The notes under the pieces are model-generated. The model was not told the origin of the DNA and made no database searches. It worked only from the letters and a program-made list of their open reading frames with translations. The translations under genes were made by a program, and so were the position numbers. 5,847 nt of DNA from contig WTCN01000320.1 of NCBI GenBank assembly GCA_013138555.1, forward strand, positions 1 through 5,847, given 5' to 3'. The stretch is from Methyloprofundus sp. (lineage in GTDB: Bacteria > Pseudomonadota > Gammaproteobacteria > Methylococcales > Methylomonadaceae). The stretch's first letter is position 1. Each line of letters opens with the position of its first letter. This document shows, one piece after another, positions 1 through 5,344 of this stretch.

Positions 1-138
1 TTTTAAATGATCATTCCACAATACTTCGGCGATATCCGCCATACCCATAGGTGCACCAGGATGACCTGATTTTGCTTTTTGAACAGCATCCATGCTTAAA
101 GCGCGTATGGCGTTCGCAAGTTCTCTACGCGAAGACAT
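1..138 (-). CDS. tkt: Transketolase, N-terminal 46 codons (partial, runs off left edge)
   Basis: Transketolase is a thiamine-diphosphate enzyme of the cytoplasm that moves two-carbon ketol units between sugar phosphates; in RuMP organisms it helps regenerate ribulose 5-phosphate, the formaldehyde acceptor. The visible protein starts MSSRRELANAIRALSMDAVQ and continues with KSGHPGAPMGMAD at residues 23-35. From memory this matches the start of E. coli TktA almost residue for residue, including His26 of the ThDP/substrate pocket. The ATG at 136-138 is preceded by a good Shine-Dalgarno (CTCC at 145-148, i.e. GGAG on the coding strand, 6 nt from the ATG). Only the N-terminus is present, so completeness cannot be judged. 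It lies downstream of hxlA-hxlB on the same strand but beyond a strong terminator. The family assignment is secure; the role in the RuMP cycle is inferred from the neighbours. Confidence 0.95.
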   Translation of the reverse strand, partial: MSSRRELANAIRALSMDAVQKAKSGHPGAPMGMADIAEVLWNDHLK

Positions 139-225
139 ATAGTTCTCCAGAGTTTTATAATTTATTAAACGAAAAATAGACATGAGTTTTCCTCATATCT
201 ATTCGTGTGATTCTTTGGTAGCAGT
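139..225 (-). other. tkt leader region without a convincing promoter
   Basis: This stretch separates the hxlB terminator from tkt. It contains the tkt Shine-Dalgarno and a TATAAA hexamer (coding strand, 154-159). That hexamer is too close to the gene to act as a -10, because transcription would begin within or next to the ribosome-binding site, and no acceptable -35 lies upstream of it. A 5-bp inverted repeat, ATGAG-N5-CTCAT, sits at 182-196. I see no clear promoter, so tkt may depend on read-through of the terminator or on a promoter that does not match the consensus. Confidence 0.35.
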
Positions 226-260
226 AAAAAAAACGAGCGGCAAAAGCCACTCGTTTTTTT
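226..260 (-). terminator. Rho-independent terminator after hxlB
   Basis: Read on the minus strand this is a 9-bp stem, ACGAGTGGC paired with GCCGCTCGT (one G-U wobble), closed by a TTTT loop and followed by a run of eight T. It begins almost directly after the hxlB stop codon at 262-264. On the plus strand the same stem has one C-A mismatch but is also flanked by a T run, so it may work weakly in both directions. It marks the 3' end of the hxlA-hxlB transcript and separates it from tkt. Confidence 0.9.
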
Positions 261-261
261 G

Positions 262-807
262 CTATTCCATGTTGGCGTGTCTTTCTCTCATTTTCTCTTC
301 TGGAATATCTTTTTCCCAGATAAGATGTGAGACGACTGCTTCCAGGAAGCATAAGGTAGATAGTTCGAAAACAGTGCCCATTGGCATACCTTTAACTTTC
401 GCATAAAGATCATTATTACCAATTTGAAAGACACCATCAGCTAAATCACCAATGGTTGATTCAGCTTTAGAACAAATCAGCACAATTTTGGCACCCACAC
501 TTTTAGCTTTATTAGTGAATGCTATTAATTGCTCAGTTTCCCCTGAACCTGAAATGATGATGAGTAAATCACCCCCTTTAATGCTAGGGGTAACAATTTC
601 TCCTACCATGCTGACATCGTAGCCACTATGCATTAAACGCATGCCTAAAAAGTTTCCAACGAGTTTAGATCGCCCGGCACCGGAAATAAAAATCCGTCTG
701 GCACCGTCAAACATTTCTGTCATTTGTTCTGCATAGGCAAGATCAGTTGCATCAAGAATTTCTGAAATTTTATTGATGACCAACTTCTGGTTTTCTTGTT
801 GCCACAT
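262..807 (-). CDS. hxlB: 6-phospho-3-hexuloisomerase (RuMP pathway)
   Basis: HxlB (PHI) isomerises D-arabino-3-hexulose 6-phosphate to fructose 6-phosphate, the second step of formaldehyde fixation in the RuMP pathway, in the cytoplasm. The protein (181 aa from the start chosen here) is a single SIS domain. Visible motifs are the sugar-phosphate loops SGAGRS (42-47) and SGSGET (86-91), the conserved MPMGTVFE (141-148) whose Glu148 corresponds to the usual catalytic-site glutamate of SIS isomerases, and the C-terminal RHANME ending typical of bacterial PHI. Length fits the family. Two ATGs lie 6 nt apart (813 and 807). The GGAG on the coding strand (814-820 region) is only 1 nt from the first but 7 nt from the second, so I prefer 807. 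It follows hxlA by a short gap and almost certainly shares its transcript. A terminator follows the stop codon. Identification is firm. Confidence 0.95.
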   Translation of the reverse strand: MWQQENQKLVINKISEILDATDLAYAEQMTEMFDGARRIFISGAGRSKLVGNFLGMRLMHSGYDVSMVGEIVTPSIKGGDLLIIISGSGETEQLIAFTNKAKSVGAKIVLICSKAESTIGDLADGVFQIGNNDLYAKVKGMPMGTVFELSTLCFLEAVVSHLIWEKDIPEEKMRERHANME

Positions 808-813
808 AGTCAT

Positions 814-820
814 GCTCCGC
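814..820 (-). promoter_or_regulatory. Ribosome-binding site that decides the hxlB start
   Basis: The coding strand between the hxlA stop and hxlB reads GGCGGAGC followed by ATGACTATG. GGAG ends 1 nt before the first ATG (811-813), too close for initiation, but 7 nt before the second ATG (805-807), which is optimal. This argues for MWQQENQKLV as the native N-terminus. Confidence 0.65.
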
Positions 821-821
821 C

Positions 822-1463
822 TTATGCTGCGTCTACTAATTCACGTAATTCACGTGCTGAATCTGCTGGAGAATCTGCACCGTAGATAGCCGCACCCACA
901 ACAACGATATCTGCGCCTGCACGTACGACATCTTGAATAGTAGATGCGTTAATTCCACCTGCAACAGAAACACGAACGTCTAAGCCTAGGTTAGCAATCA
1001 TTGCCAAGTCATCGAAAGGTGTGTCGCCTGCTGCCTGTGCATCAAGACCTGTGTGTACACCAACGATTTGTGCGCCTGCTTCTGCACATGCTTGAGCACA
1101 TGCTGCTCTATCGCCAACATTGATTAAATCAATTTGTGCTTCAGCACCACATACATTTGCCGCACTCACGACACCAGCACAAGTTGCTAAACCTGAAACA
1201 CCTAGTACTGTACAGATATCTGCGCCTGCTTCATAGAAAGGAGCTGATTCATATGCACCAGCATCCATTGTTTTTAGGTCAACTAAAAGTAAATGATTAG
1301 GGAATCTAGCTCTTAATTCTTTTACTAAGTTGATACCATTGTGTTTGATACATGGTGTACCGATTTCGAAGATATCAACAGAATCAGCCACTTGCTCAGC
1401 AAGCGCTACAGTTGCGTCGAAATCTAGTGAATCTAATGCCATTTGAATTAATGGTGTTGCCAT
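822..1463 (-). CDS. hxlA: 3-hexulose-6-phosphate synthase (RuMP pathway)
   Basis: HxlA (HPS) condenses formaldehyde with ribulose 5-phosphate to give D-arabino-3-hexulose 6-phosphate, the carbon-fixing and formaldehyde-detoxifying step of the RuMP cycle; it needs Mg2+. At 213 aa it has the usual length of a stand-alone HPS and is not fused to PHI as in some organisms. It is a (beta/alpha)8 barrel of the OMP-decarboxylase superfamily: Asp11 in QMALD, Glu33 in FEIGTP, the signature DxKTxD as Asp62-Lys64-Thr65-Asp67, GVHTGLD at 135-141, and the phosphate-binding AGGI (168-171) and VVGAAI (188-193) loops. The ATG at 1461-1463 has a GGAG Shine-Dalgarno 8 nt upstream (within 1471-1476). Codons look biased towards those of highly expressed genes, more so than in lpoA. 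It leads the hxlA-hxlB operon and has its own promoter. Identification is firm. Confidence 0.97.
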   Translation of the reverse strand: MATPLIQMALDSLDFDATVALAEQVADSVDIFEIGTPCIKHNGINLVKELRARFPNHLLLVDLKTMDAGAYESAPFYEAGADICTVLGVSGLATCAGVVSAANVCGAEAQIDLINVGDRAACAQACAEAGAQIVGVHTGLDAQAAGDTPFDDLAMIANLGLDVRVSVAGGINASTIQDVVRAGADIVVVGAAIYGADSPADSARELRELVDAA

Positions 1464-1524
1464 GTTATGTACTCCGATTTAGTTATAATTTTGTTACATA
1501 CTTTTATTTTTATGCGGACAGAAC

Positions 1525-1552
1525 TTTAAATCAGAAAGTAGGTTCATGTCAA
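1525..1552 (-). promoter_or_regulatory. Sigma-70-like promoter of hxlA-hxlB
   Basis: On the minus strand there is a perfect -35 hexamer TTGACA (1547-1552), a 16-bp spacer and a -10-like TTTAAA (1525-1530; 4 of 6 consensus matches). TTGACA with a 17-bp spacer and TTAAAG is a poorer reading. Transcription would start near 1518, leaving a leader of about 55 nt, AT-rich, with the hxlA Shine-Dalgarno near its end. A perfect -35 suits a strongly expressed central-carbon gene. Not proven experimentally here. Confidence 0.6.
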
Positions 1553-1590
1553 ACCTTTATACTTTCTTATTGCCCTGCTCACATCCCTTT

Positions 1591-1620
1591 TTAAGCTTTG
1601 CTTAACACTATACCGCTTAA
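1591..1620. repeat. Inverted repeat TTAAGC-N3-GCTTAA plus third GCTTAA; possible operator
   Basis: A perfect 6-bp inverted repeat, TTAAGC (1591-1596) and GCTTAA (1600-1605), is followed by another GCTTAA at 1615-1620, 15 bp start to start. It lies about 40-70 bp upstream of the hxlA -35, the position of an activator or upstream operator site. On the minus strand the hairpin is followed by AAAAAGG, not a T run, so it is not a usual terminator for dolP. Related sequences occur at 1654-1661 (TAAGCTTA) and 1680-1685 (TTAAGC). Function is inferred only from position and symmetry. Confidence 0.35.
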
Positions 1621-1656
1621 TCTAATTACTTATTATTCTTTATTAACAACAAGTAA

Positions 1657-1685
1657 GCTTATTTTTCTATTGAAAAATATTAAGC
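1657..1685. repeat. AT-rich imperfect inverted repeat between dolP and hxlA
   Basis: GCTTATTTTTC (1657-1667) pairs with GAAAAATATTAAGC (1672-1685) across a 4-nt loop, giving 11 bp with a 3-nt bulge. The stem is mostly A-T and no T run follows it on the minus strand, so it is a weak terminator candidate at best. It could stabilise the 3' end of the dolP message or simply reflect base composition. Confidence 0.3.
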
Positions 1686-1707
1686 TCTTTAATAAAAATC
1701 AAACGTT

Positions 1708-1730
1708 AAAAGAAAACCTCCATTTTCTTC
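1708..1730 (-). terminator. Weak candidate terminator just after dolP
   Basis: Seven nucleotides past the dolP stop codon the minus strand reads AAGAAAA, loop TGGAGG, TTTTCTT, then TT. The 7-bp stem has a single G-C pair and the T run is short, so it is much weaker than the hxlB terminator. If it does not work, the lpoA operon could read into hxlA-hxlB. Confidence 0.25.
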
Positions 1731-1734
1731 TATA

Positions 1735-2325
1735 TTATTTATTACCGGCATAATCAATATACTCAAAAACAGTGATAATTTTCTTTACACCATCAACTTT
1801 TTGCACTGTTTTTGCCGCTATTTCGCCTTCTTCTTCGTGAACGATTCCCATCAGATACACCACTTTATTTTCGCTAATAACCTTTACCCGTGTTGCATCA
1901 AAACCTGGCATATCATCTATTTCAGCCAATGCATCCTTCACTCGAATCGTCAGCAAAGAGTCTTCGCTACGTGAGTGTACAGATGATACCGGCGCTATCA
2001 CCAATTCATTATGGACTAATTTTACACCAGAAATAATTCTTATATTGGAAATTATTTTCTCACGTACTTCTTCCGTTTCTGCTTCACCTGTTATTAACAC
2101 CTTAGCATTATAAGAAGTAATATTAAAGTGTGATTTTTCTTTTACATCATCTAGCCTGTGCAAGGCTATAATGGCGCTATCCTCTATGCTCTCATCCGTG
2201 GCAATGGCCGCACTATCCCTTCTATCATGCAAAAAGGAAAGCCCGGTTAACTCGGCAAGGTTATGTCCTACACTGCTACAGGCAGTGAGCATAAAAAAAA
2301 ACAAAAGTGTCAGACCTTGCTTCAT
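1735..2325 (-). CDS. dolP: BON-domain outer-membrane lipoprotein DolP
   Basis: DolP (formerly YraP) is an outer-membrane lipoprotein of the inner leaflet that supports envelope integrity and, in E. coli, binds anionic phospholipid and is linked to division-site amidase control and BAM function. This 196-aa protein (E. coli: 191) begins with a short signal peptide, MKQGLTLLFFFMLTAC, with lipobox LTAC (Cys16) and Ser at +2, which favours sorting to the outer membrane. Two BON domains follow: about 46-113 (NITSYNAKVLITGEAET... SGVKLVHNEL) and about 121-190 (VKVISENKVVYLMGIV... VDGVKKIITVFEYI). The start overlaps the diaA stop by 4 nt (ATGA, 2322-2325) and has only a weak Shine-Dalgarno, so translation is probably coupled. 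Last gene of the lpoA operon, as in E. coli. Ortholog call rests on domain order, size and synteny. Confidence 0.92.
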   Translation of the reverse strand: MKQGLTLLFFFMLTACSSVGHNLAELTGLSFLHDRRDSAAIATDESIEDSAIIALHRLDDVKEKSHFNITSYNAKVLITGEAETEEVREKIISNIRIISGVKLVHNELVIAPVSSVHSRSEDSLLTIRVKDALAEIDDMPGFDATRVKVISENKVVYLMGIVHEEEGEIAAKTVQKVDGVKKIITVFEYIDYAGNK

Positions 2326-2918
2326 AACAATTGATTACCAAATAACTGACTGTCTATTAGATCACATAAACAGTGCGTAATCAAAAGGTGTCCTTCCTGG
2401 ATCCTCTGTACAGATTGGCTAGGCACACTAATACAGATATCTGCCTCATTCAGTAATACAGGCAGCGTTGTTTCATTCTCACCAATCAATAATATAACGG
2501 ATATTTGCTTATCATGCGCTGCATTAATTAATTTTACCAAGTTTAGCTCACTTCCTTCTGCACTGTAAATTAATAATACATCAGCAGCCTGCCCTAAGGC
2601 GCGCAACTGCTTTGCAAAAATATCATCATAATGCTGTGTAAGTGCTATTGATGTTAGCATTTGCACATCATTTACCAGCGAAATAGCAGGCAAAGAGGGC
2701 CGCTCACGCTGATAACGATTAATCATAATAGTGGTAAAATACTGTGCATTTGCAACAGCCCCCGCATTCCCGCATGTTAATATTTTTTTATCAGCAAGTA
2801 GTGCATTAACTATCTGTTGCGCTGCAAACTCAATAAGCTCAGCCGTATCACTCATGAGCAGTTGCTGGGTCTGAATGCTTTCCGTAATTTGATGGTTTAT
2901 ATTATTCTGCAAGCTCAT
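2322..2918 (-). CDS. diaA: DiaA, SIS-fold DnaA-binding replication initiation factor
   Basis: DiaA forms tetramers that bind several DnaA molecules and promote timely assembly at oriC. This 198-aa protein (E. coli: 196) is a single SIS domain and shares with E. coli DiaA the stretches TESIQTQ (12-18), ERPSLPAI, KQLRALG, RIQEGH and LCDLIDSQLF near the C-terminus. Leu192-Phe193 correspond to the LF pair required for DnaA binding in E. coli. The loops that hold the phosphosugar in GmhA-type SIS enzymes are altered: CGNAGAVANAQ instead of CGNGTSAANAQ, and SAEGSE instead of STRGNS. This agrees with a non-enzymatic role and argues against GmhA, the main alternative. The ATG starts 1 nt after the yraN stop, has no good Shine-Dalgarno, and the gene overlaps dolP by 4 nt, so coupled translation is likely. 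Confidence 0.9.
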   Translation of the reverse strand: MSLQNNINHQITESIQTQQLLMSDTAELIEFAAQQIVNALLADKKILTCGNAGAVANAQYFTTIMINRYQRERPSLPAISLVNDVQMLTSIALTQHYDDIFAKQLRALGQAADVLLIYSAEGSELNLVKLINAAHDKQISVILLIGENETTLPVLLNEADICISVPSQSVQRIQEGHLLITHCLCDLIDSQLFGNQLL

Positions 2919-2919
2919 T

Positions 2920-3309
2920 TTAAAATGCGTTTTTTACCCAGTCAGGTTGGGTATCTCCAGTTATAGCGAGCACATCAAACCGAATAGGCTGATCTATTTT
3001 ATGTGTCACTATATAATGTTTAGTTGCTGCAATGATACGCGTTTGCTTAGTCTTTGTGACACTTTCCAAAGCACTACCATAGCGATTATTTTTTCTGTAA
3101 CGCACCTCAACAATAATCAGCGCGCCTTTTTCTGCCATTAATAAATCCAGCTCCCCGCATTGACAGCGATAATTACGTGCTATCAGTGTTAGCCCCTGCA
3201 CTAAAAGAAATTTTAACGCTAGGTCTTCATATTGCGTCCCTTTTTCTAGCCGTGAAAGCCCTTCATTCGCCTTCTTAACAGCAAAGTTTTCCTTAAAAAA
3301 ACCTACCAT
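2920..3309 (-). CDS. yraN: YraN, UPF0102 family nuclease-fold protein
   Basis: YraN is a widely conserved small protein with a restriction-endonuclease / Holliday-junction-resolvase-like fold; its cellular role is not settled. The 129-aa protein carries the family's acidic pattern: Glu28 in the first helix (GTQYEDLALKFL), GELDLL with Glu53 and Asp55, and VEVRYR at 67-72 with Glu68, resembling a PD-(D/E)xK site with Arg in the usual Lys place, as in E. coli YraN. The C-terminus RFDVLAITGD...WVKNAF is also typical. Cys49 and Cys51 (RCQC) precede the GELD motif. The first ATG (3307-3309) overlaps the end of lpoA by 7 nt, with GAGGAA about 15-20 nt upstream inside lpoA. It sits between lpoA and diaA exactly as in E. 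coli, which suggests co-expression rather than a shared mechanism. Confidence 0.92.
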   Translation of the reverse strand: MVGFFKENFAVKKANEGLSRLEKGTQYEDLALKFLLVQGLTLIARNYRCQCGELDLLMAEKGALIIVEVRYRKNNRYGSALESVTKTKQTRIIAATKHYIVTHKIDQPIRFDVLAITGDTQPDWVKNAF

Positions 3310-5195
3310 GCCGGTATTCCATCATTCCTCTGCTGCTCAGCCATTGTCTTTTTAACACCAGACAACAGGGCTTCACCATTTTTAAATTTCGCACAGACTA
3401 AATGACGCTCAATACGATTATACTCATTCAACAACAAATCTCCAGTTGCCCCATTATATGGAGCCAATGCCAATTCATTAAGATAGGGAATTACCATATA
3501 GGCATCTACCCCAAAAGCAATTAAATTCAATAATCTACCAGGAAACGGTTGCCAGACATCCTGTAACGTCTGTTTATCTAGATCACCTTGATAGGCCTGT
3601 GCAAATAACCATGGAATACTACAAAAACTCACGCCTTCAAGATCTATATCCTTTTTTGGCTCTGGCTGCCCCGCATAAACTCTTGATAAGCCATAGACTG
3701 CCACGGATTGAGCTCGATTATGATAAAACTGCGGATTAATCAGCCGAGCGACAGAATTGTTTGCCACCACAAAGATCACGTCAATATCCTGTCGCCTGCG
3801 CGGGTTATACTCAACATACCCAATCGCTGCACGCAGCTTTTGAAATCGATACTGACTTTCGCTTATATTTAGCATCTGCTTCACTGGCGCGCTAAAATCT
3901 CTCTCCCCTGAAGCAAACGTTTGTACCGCTAAAACATTACCCTGCAATGCTTCCCATGCATTTTGAAAATAATGTCCTAGCCGCTCTCCCTCTGCCGTTT
4001 CTGGCCTAAGAATCATTGCATTTTTATGCCCTTCTGACCATGCCTGCTTGACGGCTTGCTGCACTTCATCAAGAGGACTTAAGGCAAACTGATATAAATT
4101 TTCTATTATTAAGCCTTCCACATAATTTAACGCCAGCACCGGCACCGTCAACTCTATATTTTCTGCTAACTCAATAACAAGCTTCTTATTAAGCGGCCCT
4201 ATAACTAACTGAGCACCTTGCGCAACAACCTGCTGGTACAGCGGTATAATTGCCGTTTCCTGAGTATCATAAAACTGAATTTCGGGCTGCAAGGCATCTT
4301 GTTCCTGACGACGATAAGCCGCTAAAATCCCCTCTTTTATCGCCCCCGCATAAGAGCTATAAGGACCCGATTCTGGTAAAAACACTGCAATTTCACGAAT
4401 ATCCCCTAAAACGATACTTGACGGCACAAAATACCCCGAGCTAATTAACAACTGCCCGGGGTGCTGTGGGTAGCGTTGTCGCCATGCCTTTAAAGCAGGA
4501 CCAAACTCTGGCGTTCCTTTAGCAAAGCGAGTTGTTATCATCGCCATTTCCAGCCATCCTGAATAGATGTTGTTCTGCTGCCTGCTTAACTGAGTTTCTA
4601 AAGACGCTGCCGACACCAAGCTCAATGCATCTAAAATAGCGGCATTATTTTCATTTTTAAGGACGGATTCTAAATAAGCATCTAATATAATTCTCTGCTG
4701 TGCACTTTTCAGTCGCTGTCCGGCTAAAGCATAGGCAACTGCAGACGATTCGTAAAAGTTACGCTGTTGAGCCTTATTCAAAGAGGGAAAAGAAATTAGC
4801 TGCAAGTGCTTAATTGCTTGCTCAGCGTTTTTTGCATTTAAATATAACTGCACATACAACAAGTGCTGCTGATTAACTTGTGCTGTATTAAGCTTTGCTA
4901 CCGTGATTAAATCCAGATAAACTCTTGCTTTCTTATCTTCGCCCGCTTGCAACAACGCCTGAGCCGCTTGTAAACGAAAAATATTTTGTTGTGCTGAAGG
5001 CTTATTTGCTAAACGCTGAAATAGGGCTGCAGCTTGCTGATATTTTCCCTGAGCAAACAATTTCTGTGCCTGCTGCTCATATTTATTCTGCTGAAGCACA
5101 CGTATATCAGCTGTTCTGCTCTGCTTAGCACAGGCAGCTAACAATAAAATACCAAAAATCAAACCCAGTCTTGCATACCGCTCTATAAATAACAC
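3303..5195 (-). CDS. lpoA: LpoA, outer-membrane lipoprotein activator of PBP1A
   Basis: LpoA is anchored in the outer membrane, spans the periplasm and stimulates the peptidoglycan synthase PBP1A. Numbered from the start chosen here (630 aa; E. coli 678), a lipoprotein signal peptide ends in lipobox LAAC with Cys22 and Ala at +2. An N-terminal helical TPR-like domain, rich in Gln and Ala, runs from about 35 to 250 (for example KLFAQGKYQQAAALFQRL). A C-terminal domain of the periplasmic-binding-protein type I fold runs from about 266 to 611, with IGPLNKK (332-338), VPVLALN (351-357), FALSP (370-374), FGVDAY (561-566) and GATGDL (582-587), all recognisable from E. coli LpoA. The GTG at 5193-5195 is preferred because the AAGGAG Shine-Dalgarno overlaps the alternative GTG at 5205-5207, so that one cannot use it. 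First gene of lpoA-yraN-diaA-dolP. Confidence 0.93.
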   Translation of the reverse strand: MLFIERYARLGLIFGILLLAACAKQSRTADIRVLQQNKYEQQAQKLFAQGKYQQAAALFQRLANKPSAQQNIFRLQAAQALLQAGEDKKARVYLDLITVAKLNTAQVNQQHLLYVQLYLNAKNAEQAIKHLQLISFPSLNKAQQRNFYESSAVAYALAGQRLKSAQQRIILDAYLESVLKNENNAAILDALSLVSAASLETQLSRQQNNIYSGWLEMAMITTRFAKGTPEFGPALKAWRQRYPQHPGQLLISSGYFVPSSIVLGDIREIAVFLPESGPYSSYAGAIKEGILAAYRRQEQDALQPEIQFYDTQETAIIPLYQQVVAQGAQLVIGPLNKKLVIELAENIELTVPVLALNYVEGLIIENLYQFALSPLDEVQQAVKQAWSEGHKNAMILRPETAEGERLGHYFQNAWEALQGNVLAVQTFASGERDFSAPVKQMLNISESQYRFQKLRAAIGYVEYNPRRRQDIDVIFVVANNSVARLINPQFYHNRAQSVAVYGLSRVYAGQPEPKKDIDLEGVSFCSIPWLFAQAYQGDLDKQTLQDVWQPFPGRLLNLIAFGVDAYMVIPYLNELALAPYNGATGDLLLNEYNRIERHLVCAKFKNGEALLSGVKKTMAEQQRNDGIPAW

Positions 5196-5205
5196 GCTTA
5201 ATTCC

Positions 5206-5213
5206 ACTCCTTA
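5206..5213 (-). promoter_or_regulatory. Ribosome-binding site that decides the lpoA start
   Basis: The coding strand reads TTAAGGAGTGGAATTAAGCGTG. The first GTG (5205-5207) shares its G with the AAGGAG Shine-Dalgarno and cannot be served by it; the second GTG (5193-5195) is 11 nt beyond. The longer frame, starting MELSV, would gain four residues before the same signal peptide. Confidence 0.55.
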
Positions 5214-5256
5214 AAATACAATTGCTGATAAATCAATGACGATACCCACTCAATCC

Positions 5257-5284
5257 TTTAAAAAATCAAAGATAAATAAATCAA
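5257..5284 (-). promoter_or_regulatory. Candidate promoter of the lpoA operon
   Basis: On the minus strand TTGATT (5279-5284; 4 of 6 matches to TTGACA), a 16-bp spacer and TTTAAA (5257-5262). The same -10 variant and spacer length appear in the hxlA candidate promoter. The start site would be near 5250, giving a leader of about 50 nt. Composition is very AT-rich, so chance matches are easy. Confidence 0.35.
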
Positions 5285-5290
5285 CGGCTA

Positions 5291-5321
5291 TTGATTTGTA
5301 ATATCATAGTAAAGATACAAT
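5291..5321 (+). promoter_or_regulatory. Candidate promoter of rsmI
   Basis: TTGATT (5291-5296) and TACAAT (5316-5321; 5 of 6 matches to TATAAT) are separated by 19 bp, longer than ideal. A start near 5328 would give a leader of about 17 nt containing the AGGA Shine-Dalgarno at 5334-5337. Its -35 lies 6 bp from the opposing candidate -35 of lpoA. Confidence 0.3.
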
Positions 5322-5344
5322 TACTTAACCTCTAGGACTCTAAA

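Noticed and set aside
182..196. Small inverted repeat ATGAG-N5-CTCAT in the tkt leader
   Set aside because: A 5-bp stem is too short to call an operator, attenuator or riboswitch without comparative data.
182..406. Plus-strand open frame of 74 codons over the hxlB 3' end and terminator
   Set aside because: It crosses the terminator and runs antisense to the well-identified hxlB; the peptide resembles no family I know and has no convincing ribosome-binding site.
1352..1594. Plus-strand open frame of 80 codons running from inside hxlA into the upstream region
   Set aside because: It is antisense to hxlA and its promoter; the aromatic-rich product looks like translation of AT-rich non-coding DNA.
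2322..2918. Assignment of the second SIS protein as phosphoheptose isomerase GmhA
   Set aside because: The gene context (yraN before, dolP after), the C-terminal LCDLID..LF segment and the altered sugar-phosphate loops all fit DiaA better.
262..2918. HxlB and DiaA as a local tandem duplication because both are SIS-domain proteins
   Set aside because: They belong to distinct old subfamilies with different motifs and C-termini; their closeness looks coincidental.
5228..5290. Possible IHF site (AATCAA followed by N4-TTR) in the lpoA/rsmI intergenic region
   Set aside because: AATCAA occurs several times, but none is followed at the right distance by TTR; the matches fit general AT-richness.
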